A DNA stretch of 5,168 bases from Nitrospirota bacterium (GTDB taxonomy: Bacteria > Nitrospirota > Nitrospiria > SBBL01 > Manganitrophaceae): NCBI GenBank assembly GCA_023248505.1, contig JAHFEM010000195.1, forward strand, positions 1-5,168. The letters are read 5' to 3'. The position numbers and the translations under genes were made by a program. The notes below the pieces were generated by a model. That model was not told where the DNA came from. It searched no databases and worked only from the letters and a program-made list of their open reading frames with translations. Shown here in pieces: positions 1 through 4,052 of this stretch (positions are counted from its first letter, which is position 1; every line of letters starts with the position of its first letter).

Positions 1-1012
1 GGTTTTGCGGCTGTTCACCGATGAAGCCCGAAACATTCTCCATCGTCGTGACCAGAATCCGCTCCACCGCCTCCTGGCTGTTGAATGCGATGTGCGGTGT
101 GATGATGACCTCCTTCCGTTTCAGGAGAACGTGGTTTCGGAGGACCGCCCGAAGCTTTTCCGCGTCAAAGCGTTTCGTCAGCAGCTCCCGCTCCTCCCGG
201 ATCATCTCCTCCTCTTCCAGAACATCAAGACCCGCTCCCGCAACGATCTTCTCATCGAGGGCCCAAAGCAGGGCCTCGGTGTCGATCAGCCCGCCCCGGG
301 CGGTGTTGATGAGCCATACTCCCTTTTTCATTTTCTTGAAGGCCTCCCTTCCAATTAGGCGCCGGGTCGCGGGGGTCAGCGGGCAGTGAAGGGTCACGAT
401 ATCGGAGCGGGCGAGCAGTTCGTCTAAGCTCGTGTATTCGAACCCGAGCAGTTCGCTCAGCGACGGATCGGGATGAGAGTCATAGGCCGCCACTTGCATC
501 TGAAACCCCTTCGCGATCCGAATGACATGCCGGCCGATCTGTCCGGCGCCGATCACCCCCAAGGACTTCCCCAGCAGATCAGTTCCCCTCAGCCCCGCCG
601 AAGAGAAGTCCTCCCGAGCCGTCCGCTCATGGGCCTGGATCACCCTGCGAGAGAGGGAGAGGAGGAGCGCGAAGGTGTATTCAGCCACGGTATTGGCGCC
701 GTAGGTCGGGACATTACTCACCACGATTCCCCGCTTCCGGCAGTACACCGTATCGATATGATCGACCCCGGTCGATCGGGTGGCGATCATCCGAAGGCAA
801 GGCAGCTTTTCCAAGAGCGCCGCGTCGAGATCGGAGTAGATGAAGACCGACAGAATCTCGGCGTCCCGGATCGCCTCCAGCGAAATCCGGTCGGCCTCAT
901 CGGGATAGAATCGGAGCTGCCACCCCGGCGGAGCGCGTTTGGCGATAAATTCCTGCTCCCACAGCTCCGCCTCCAGAAAAACCATCGTCCTCTTCTCTTT
1001 CCCGTCTGTCAT
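1..1012 (-). CDS. D-isomer-specific 2-hydroxyacid dehydrogenase, D-lactate dehydrogenase-like (3' end cut by window edge)
   Basis: This is an NAD-dependent enzyme expected to interconvert a 2-oxoacid and a D-2-hydroxyacid (for example pyruvate and D-lactate) in the cytoplasm. I translated the minus strand from the ATG at 1012 and found 337 open codons with no stop before base 1, close to the usual 330-340 aa, so only the tail is missing. Visible marks are the substrate-domain motif ATRSTGVDHID (77-87), PTYGANTVAEYTFALLL (102-118), the Rossmann loop GVIGAGQIGR (152-161) with D178 as likely NAD-binding acid, LHCPLTPATRRLI (208-220) and INTARGGLID (235-244). The catalytic triad is R239, an acidic residue in the E266-E269 run (E268 by alignment from memory), and H307 in TPHIAFNS. 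A charged stretch at about 270-301 separates the last two, as in the D-LDH-like subgroup. AGGGG lies 5 bases before the ATG. The gene stands alone, divergent from the PIN cassette. The family is certain but the substrate is not. Confidence 0.93.
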   Translation of the reverse strand, partial: MTDGKEKRTMVFLEAELWEQEFIAKRAPPGWQLRFYPDEADRISLEAIRDAEILSVFIYSDLDAALLEKLPCLRMIATRSTGVDHIDTVYCRKRGIVVSNVPTYGANTVAEYTFALLLSLSRRVIQAHERTAREDFSSAGLRGTDLLGKSLGVIGAGQIGRHVIRIAKGFQMQVAAYDSHPDPSLSELLGFEYTSLDELLARSDIVTLHCPLTPATRRLIGREAFKKMKKGVWLINTARGGLIDTEALLWALDEKIVAGAGLDVLEEEEMIREERELLTKRFDAEKLRAVLRNHVLLKRKEVIITPHIAFNSQEAVERILVTTMENVSGFIGEQPQN

Positions 1013-1017
1013 GGATT

Positions 1018-1022
1018 CCCCT
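1018..1022 (-). promoter_or_regulatory. Ribosome binding site of the 2-hydroxyacid dehydrogenase
   Basis: Read on the minus strand this is AGGGG followed by five bases (AATCC) and the ATG at 1012. It supports that ATG as the start. The next in-frame ATG, at codon 10, has no comparable site. Confidence 0.6.
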
Positions 1023-1070
1023 GTTCATTCAGTTCGCTTTGTGGATGAGGACAACGCTTCTGCAAGCACG

Positions 1071-1098
1071 ATCATACCCGAAAAGACGGCTGCTTCAA
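1071..1098 (-). promoter_or_regulatory. Candidate sigma70 promoter for the 2-hydroxyacid dehydrogenase
   Basis: On the minus strand TTGAAG (1098-1093) is followed after 16 bases by TATGAT (1076-1071). These match the -35 and -10 consensus at 4 of 6 and 5 of 6 positions. Transcription would begin near 1064, leaving a leader of about 50 bases before the start codon. This is found by eye only. Confidence 0.45.
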
Positions 1099-1183
1099 CA
1101 GTGGGAAGGCAGTTCCACATCTTCTCATCAAATTTCCTTGCTTCTATTCTGATCGCAACGAAATAGAAAGAAATTCCCCAAAA

Positions 1184-1197
1184 GAAGTGGTCACTTC
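1184..1197. repeat. Short near-palindrome, possible operator
   Basis: GAAGTG and CACTTC are perfect 6-base arms separated by GT. The size and two-fold symmetry would suit a dimeric repressor, but no second copy was noticed and a short match like this can arise by chance. Confidence 0.25.
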
Positions 1198-1213
1198 ACC
1201 CTTTCCACCTAAT

Positions 1214-1250
1214 CCGGCGGAGCCGGAGAGGGGGCTTGCGTCGCCCCCTC
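1214..1250. repeat. Tandem GC-rich hairpins, candidate REP-like or structured element
   Basis: There are two perfect inverted repeats one base apart. The first is CCGGC-GGA-GCCGG (1214-1226). The second is GAGGGGGC, a 7-base loop TTGCGTC, then GCCCCCTC (1228-1250). No T-run follows on either strand, so neither is a standard terminator. Paired GC hairpins between genes are typical of dispersed REP-type repeats, but the window holds no second copy. Confidence 0.5.
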
Positions 1251-1283
1251 AACGCTCTCATTCGTTCGCTGGCTACAATAATG

Positions 1284-1303
1284 ATCTACGCAAAAACGTA
1301 GAT
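1284..1303. repeat. Perfect 7-base inverted repeat upstream of the two-gene unit
   Basis: The arms ATCTACG and CGTAGAT flank the loop CAAAAA. It sits about 57 bases before the candidate -35 box of the charged-protein/PIN unit. It could be an operator for autoregulation or a small RNA hairpin. Neither role can be shown from sequence. Confidence 0.4.
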
Positions 1304-1359
1304 GTTGCTGACATAGAGTCTATTGCAGTCGATTACGTATGCAGCGGGTTTTAAAACAA

Positions 1360-1388
1360 TTGCCAAAAATAAGACAAAAAGGTAAAGT
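1360..1388 (+). promoter_or_regulatory. Candidate sigma70 promoter for the charged-protein/PIN unit
   Basis: TTGCCA (1360-1365) matches 5 of 6 bases of the -35 consensus. After 17 bases TAAAGT (1383-1388) matches 4 of 6 of the -10. The predicted start near 1395 gives a leader of about 40 bases to the ATG at 1435, which independently favours that start over the earlier ATGs at 1339 and 1393. The surrounding DNA is A-rich, so chance matches are easy. Confidence 0.35.
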
Positions 1389-1424
1389 AAAAATGTGCGA
1401 GGCGAAAGAAGATCTAAATCGTAA

Positions 1425-1429
1425 AGAGG
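1425..1429 (+). promoter_or_regulatory. Ribosome binding site deciding the start at 1435
   Basis: AGAGG lies 5 bases before the ATG at 1435, a good spacing. The upstream in-frame ATG at 1339 has no purine-rich site in position, and the one at 1393 has only a distant AAAGG. Confidence 0.55.
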
Positions 1430-1434
1430 CAACC

Positions 1435-2142
1435 ATGAAAAAGAAGCTGCAAAGCAAATATGCTCCTAAGAAAGGGGTGGATCGAGCTAAGTCATGGATC
1501 TATGCCGTTATCAATCCGCTGATCGATGCGCTGAAGGTGGACAAGGCTTTTTTAAAAGAGAAGAATTGGACCTGGCGTTATGAGACAAAACGCATCGAAT
1601 TTATCCTTCCACTGGAGCAGTACGTCGATTCGGCTTACCATCCTATCTTCGAAGACTTCTTGGAGGCCAACTCTCAAATGGAGCGAAAGAGGAAAAAACG
1701 CGAGGATCTGAGGGCGGCTCTCTCTGAAAATTGCCGAATCGCCTTTGACTTCCTTATCGATTTACAGGCTTTTCAAGACAAAGTCCAATCATCTCTCTCT
1801 GCGTATCTAAGCGAAGAACCGACCAGAGAACACCCAAGAGGCGCTGTCCCAGAAGGGGATTTTCATAAGCTGATCGCCCAGTACGTTCTGAGCCAAATTC
1901 AAGAGCTGCCGGATCACTACACGACGTCAAGGTTTTGGTCAAGATTCAGAAACGAATTTCTCCAGTTTCGGACCGGAGAGGTGTTTGAGAGGCTTGACGC
2001 GTCCGGCAAAGAACTTGAGAGGGAAGATGACCGACTTTTAACGGCGCTGAAAAATCTCAGGTCCAGCCTGGTCGAGGAATATGACATTCCAGCGGCTCCC
2101 ATTTCTTACATGGCAACCGGCCAGGAAAAGCAAGATCAATGA
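1435..2142 (+). CDS. Unrecognised charged, mostly helical protein, first gene of a PIN-like pair
   Basis: I do not recognise a characterised family. From the ATG at 1435 the product is 235 aa. The open frame reaches back to an ATG at 1339 (267 aa), but the ribosome binding site and promoter candidate favour 1435. The N-terminus is basic (MKKKLQSKYAPKKG). Then come WIYAVINPLIDAL (21-33) and an aromatic-rich NWTWRYETKRIEFILPLEQYVD (44-65). A very basic charged helix-like stretch with MERKRKKRED (82-91) follows, and the C-terminal half is rich in E, K, R and L and probably alpha-helical. There is no signal peptide, membrane segment, cysteine cluster or evident catalytic motif. The stop is 15 bases before the PIN-like gene, so the two are almost certainly co-transcribed. 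It could be an antitoxin-like partner, a nucleic-acid-binding adaptor or a structural subunit, all of which are inference. It is long for a VapB-type antitoxin and shows no visible ribbon-helix-helix or AbrB signature. Confidence 0.75.
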   Translation: MKKKLQSKYAPKKGVDRAKSWIYAVINPLIDALKVDKAFLKEKNWTWRYETKRIEFILPLEQYVDSAYHPIFEDFLEANSQMERKRKKREDLRAALSENCRIAFDFLIDLQAFQDKVQSSLSAYLSEEPTREHPRGAVPEGDFHKLIAQYVLSQIQELPDHYTTSRFWSRFRNEFLQFRTGEVFERLDASGKELEREDDRLLTALKNLRSSLVEEYDIPAAPISYMATGQEKQDQ

Positions 2143-2157
2143 GCGCATCGGGTCATC

Positions 2158-2679
2158 ATGCAGTCGATTCCACGACATCCCATCGTTGATACCGGGCCGC
2201 TTTTCGACTATCTGTTGTGGCGGTTTTCATGTTCGGACTATTTCAAGGGCGCCGCCCGGTCATTCCAGTTCAGATATCTCAAGACTGATTCCTATCGAGA
2301 AGCGGTTCGTTGGTACTTTACGAGGGCAAAGCCGATCACTACATGCCCCCAAGTCATCGCTGAGATCCATCGACATGGCGAAAAGCAGTTGCGTGCGCCG
2401 AATCTCGGATATTTCTGGAGATTTGCGCAGCAAGAACTCGCCGAGTTAAGCCTAAATGAAAAGCTCGTAACATTGGCGCAAATGGATGGGAATATCCTAT
2501 CATCCTTCGGTCCAACGGATACCGCCCTTCTTCAGCTTGCCGGCGCCTCCTCTCACTCCAGCCAGCCTGTCTTCACAGAGGAGGGTGAACTGGCTGGGAA
2601 GTGTCGGGAGAGGGAGGTCAAGGTCCTCCGAATTGCAGAGGTCCTAAGCATCTGGCAAGAATATGAGCGTAAGGGATAG
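2158..2679 (+). CDS. PIN-like domain protein, putative metal-dependent ribonuclease
   Basis: The protein is 173 aa. PIN nucleases cut RNA using a cluster of acidic residues that binds Mg or Mn. Here the order of marks fits that fold: IVDTGPLFDYL (9-19) with D11 at the end of the first strand, QVIAEIHR (65-72) with E69, FGPTDTALLQLA (117-128) with D121, and PVFTEEGELAG (137-147) with E141/E142/E144 where PIN proteins often have a T-D/E-D/E-x-x-L strand. An insert at about 22-58 rich in aromatics and basic residues separates the first two motifs and makes the protein longer than a typical VapC (about 130 aa). An in-frame stop at 2140-2142 prevents an earlier start. The ribosome binding site is weak (GGG at 2150-2152), suggesting coupling to the gene just upstream. 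The PIN assignment comes from motif reading only. Activity, and whether it is a toxin, are unknown. Confidence 0.7.
   Translation: MQSIPRHPIVDTGPLFDYLLWRFSCSDYFKGAARSFQFRYLKTDSYREAVRWYFTRAKPITTCPQVIAEIHRHGEKQLRAPNLGYFWRFAQQELAELSLNEKLVTLAQMDGNILSSFGPTDTALLQLAGASSHSSQPVFTEEGELAGKCREREVKVLRIAEVLSIWQEYERKG
2558..2597 (+). repeat. Compound inverted repeat inside the PIN-like gene
   Basis: CCAGCCAG (2558-2565) pairs exactly with CTGGCTGG (2590-2597). Directly inside it TTCAC (2572-2576) pairs with GTGAA (2585-2589) after a 6-base bulge on the left side. The 8-base loop is purine-rich (AGAGGAGG). It lies in codons for the last PIN motif, so it may be a by-product of coding, but the RNA could fold. 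Confidence 0.4.
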
Positions 2680-2694
2680 CGACAATTTCGTCAG

Positions 2695-2712
2695 TCGGCT
2701 AGAAATCGGCTA
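2695..2712. repeat. Short direct repeat between convergent genes
   Basis: TCGGCTA occurs twice, at 2695-2701 and 2706-2712, separated by GAAA. The second copy overlaps the stop codon of the leftward redoxin gene. It lies in the 30-base gap where the PIN-like unit and the cop operon converge. It is short enough to be chance, but it is at a cassette boundary. Confidence 0.25.
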
Positions 2713-3246
2713 TGGAGTCGCCACGACGGATCGAATCATCTCCAAAAACGTCTCATCACCGATCGCCGAGAGATGGCTTTTAAACCGGATGACGCCCGAA
2801 GGATCGAGAACCAGTAGATTGTAGAGCGGGCAGGCCCCCACCGGATGAGGAAGGCCCAGCGTCTTTCCTACCCAATCGCCCGGATCCAAAAGGAGCGGAA
2901 AGGTCATCCGATGGGTCCGAAGAATCCGCTCCGGCGTGGCGCGATCCTCCCCCAGCGTGGAGATCGCAAGGATCTCCAGCCGGTCTCGGTTCGCTTCGTA
3001 AATCCGCTGCAGCAACTGAATCCGCTCCTCACAGATGGAGCAGAGGTTGGTGAGCCAGAGGACCACCGCCTTCTTAGGAAAAGAATCGGAAAGGGTGAAT
3101 GATCGCCCGGAGAGATCCCGCAATGTAAAATCGGGCGTTCGAGCCCCGATCTCCGCTTCTTGTTTACGAGAAAATCGGAGGACCCAGCGGATACGGATGA
3201 AGATTTTCCAGAAGAGCGCTCTAGCCGAAGCAGAGATCTTTTTCAT
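2710..3246 (-). CDS. Thioredoxin-fold redoxin (TlpA/AhpC-TSA-like) with C-S-I-C motif, distal gene of cop operon
   Basis: The protein is 178 aa from the ATG at 3246, which has GGAGG 7 bases upstream (3254-3258). A TTG five codons earlier is less likely. After a basic, aromatic N-terminus (about 9-25, a poor membrane anchor or uncleaved signal) the redoxin domain begins at GARTPDFTLRDLSGRSFTLSD (34-54). The strand VVLWLTNLCSICEE (61-74) carries C69 and C72, replacing the usual W-C-x-x-C. The cis-proline loop is GACPLYNLLVLDPSG (137-151), with P140 preceded by an extra cysteine, C139. Such proteins reduce or form disulfides, and peroxidase activity is possible. The gene lies 68 bases after copB in the same direction, so it is probably part of the operon, perhaps protecting or loading copper proteins. 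That role is inferred from position. No T-rich terminator follows its stop at 2710. Confidence 0.82.
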   Translation of the reverse strand: MKKISASARALFWKIFIRIRWVLRFSRKQEAEIGARTPDFTLRDLSGRSFTLSDSFPKKAVVLWLTNLCSICEERIQLLQRIYEANRDRLEILAISTLGEDRATPERILRTHRMTFPLLLDPGDWVGKTLGLPHPVGACPLYNLLVLDPSGVIRFKSHLSAIGDETFLEMIRSVVATP

Positions 3247-3253
3247 TGCGACG

Positions 3254-3258
3254 CCTCC
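3254..3258 (-). promoter_or_regulatory. Ribosome binding site of the redoxin gene
   Basis: On the minus strand this is a perfect GGAGG, 7 bases before the ATG at 3246. It decides that start over the in-frame TTG at 3261, which the site would fall inside. Confidence 0.7.
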
Positions 3259-3266
3259 CAATTCTC

Positions 3267-3291
3267 CTTGCGCCGCATCGACCGGCGCAAG
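3267..3291 (-). promoter_or_regulatory. Strong hairpin between copB and the redoxin gene
   Basis: CTTGCGCCG and CGGCGCAAG form a perfect 9-base stem with a 7-base loop (3276-3282). It lies between the copB stop (3315-3317) and the redoxin ribosome binding site, with the stem ending 8 bases before GGAGG in the transcript. With no U-run it is not a classic terminator. It may protect the upstream copAB mRNA end, or set redoxin expression relative to copB. Confidence 0.5.
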
Positions 3292-3314
3292 TTCTCCGGG
3301 CCCAGCAGCCGATT

Positions 3315-4052
3315 TCAGAACCAGAAGCGAACGCCAGTGACGAAGGTCAGATCGTCTATGTCCTCTCCCTTACGCCGCGCGAAATCGGCGGTTCGACCGG
3401 CCTTTCGCTCCCAGGAGACGCCGATATAAGGGGCGGCCTCCCGCACAATCTCGTAGCGGACCCGCAAACCAAGCTCGACCTCGCTCAAGCCGGAACCGAT
3501 ATCGAGCTCTTTGACCTCTTGGGCGGCGAAATTCAGCCCCACGGACGGCCGGACGATCAGCCGTTGGGTGAGGAGCAGGTCATATCTCGCCTCGACGCGC
3601 GCCGACGCATCCCCCTTGTTGCTCACAAACGCCGCCGCATCGACCTCGAAGAAGTAGGGGGCAAGTCCCTCGATTCCGAGGACGGCGTAGCCGCGCGAAG
3701 GATCGGGCCTCATATCGTAGCGCCCTCCGATCTGCAGGTCCCAGAACGCCGTGATTGCCCGGCTGTATAAGAGCTGAACCTCGGCGTTTTTCGTATTTCC
3801 ATCGATCGCGTGATCGCCCTGCGTCTTGAGCCAGACTTTGTTGTCGTCTCCTCCAATCCAGCCCTGGGCCTCCCAACTCAGAGTGTCTTCACTTCCAATC
3901 CGGTATTCGAATTGCTCGACCTCTAAAAACGTATAGAGCCGAGAGTCTTCCTCCGCGGCCATTTCCGGACTGTCTGCAAGAGCGGCCGGAGCAAAAGCGA
4001 CCAGAACAGTAAAACAGACGCCGGTGATCATCGACCCGTTCAGAAATGTCAT
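3315..4052 (-). CDS. copB: CopB/PcoB-family copper resistance outer-membrane protein
   Basis: The protein is 245 aa. CopB proteins are outer-membrane beta-barrels that accompany CopA and help sequester or export copper. The N-terminus has a signal peptide (hydrophobic 9-24, likely cut after ALA at 26). The mature part opens with SRLYTFLEVEQFEYRIG (37-53), followed by the family-typical WEAQGWIGGDDNKVWLKTQGD (60-80), an EVQLLYSRAITAFWDLQIGGRYD run (about 91-113), and GLAPYFFEVDAAAFVSNKGDASARVEARYDLLLTQRLIVRP (about 129-169). It ends in GVRFWF, and a terminal phenylalanine is a usual outer-membrane barrel signal. It is shorter than the Pseudomonas type because the Met/His-rich N-terminal segment is missing, leaving PcoB-like core length. 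The ATG at 4052 overlaps the copA stop as ATGA, so translation is probably coupled. A second ATG at codon 8 could also serve and would keep the signal peptide. Family assignment is firm. Confidence 0.93.
   Translation of the reverse strand: MTFLNGSMITGVCFTVLVAFAPAALADSPEMAAEEDSRLYTFLEVEQFEYRIGSEDTLSWEAQGWIGGDDNKVWLKTQGDHAIDGNTKNAEVQLLYSRAITAFWDLQIGGRYDMRPDPSRGYAVLGIEGLAPYFFEVDAAAFVSNKGDASARVEARYDLLLTQRLIVRPSVGLNFAAQEVKELDIGSGLSEVELGLRVRYEIVREAAPYIGVSWERKAGRTADFARRKGEDIDDLTFVTGVRFWF

Larger units (their letters stand above)
1013..1434. other. Divergent intergenic region without a gene
   Basis: No reading frame here has a recognisable product. The region separates the leftward dehydrogenase from the rightward two-gene unit. 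It contains a leftward promoter candidate (1071-1098), a near-palindrome (1184-1197), two adjacent GC-rich hairpins (1214-1250), an AT-type inverted repeat (1284-1303) and a rightward promoter candidate (1360-1388). From about 1340 the sequence becomes clearly A-rich on the plus strand, unlike the GC-rich dehydrogenase and cop genes. Confidence 0.7.

Noticed and set aside
5..1166. Several rightward open frames of 60-191 codons
   Set aside because: They lie antisense to the dehydrogenase, or run from it into the intergenic region. Their products are low-complexity R/S/P-rich, and the minus-strand frame carries all family motifs with an RBS.
1228..1250. Rho-independent terminator
   Set aside because: The stem is strong, but no T-run follows on either strand and no gene ends nearby.
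1339..1434. Longer N-terminus for the charged protein from ATG 1339 or 1393
   Set aside because: There is no well-placed ribosome binding site for 1339, and the candidate promoter would lie inside the coding region. The ATG at 1435 has AGAGG at 5 bases.
1013..1434. CRISPR array, tRNA or riboswitch
   Set aside because: There are no regularly spaced repeats and no cloverleaf. The hairpins match no riboswitch class I can recognise.
3247..3261. TTG start for the redoxin at 3261
   Set aside because: It would bury the perfect GGAGG that fits the ATG at 3246.
3580..3876. Second minus-strand frame inside copB, and plus-strand frames across 3035-3770
   Set aside because: They overlap copB or the redoxin in other frames, and their products show no recognisable domain.
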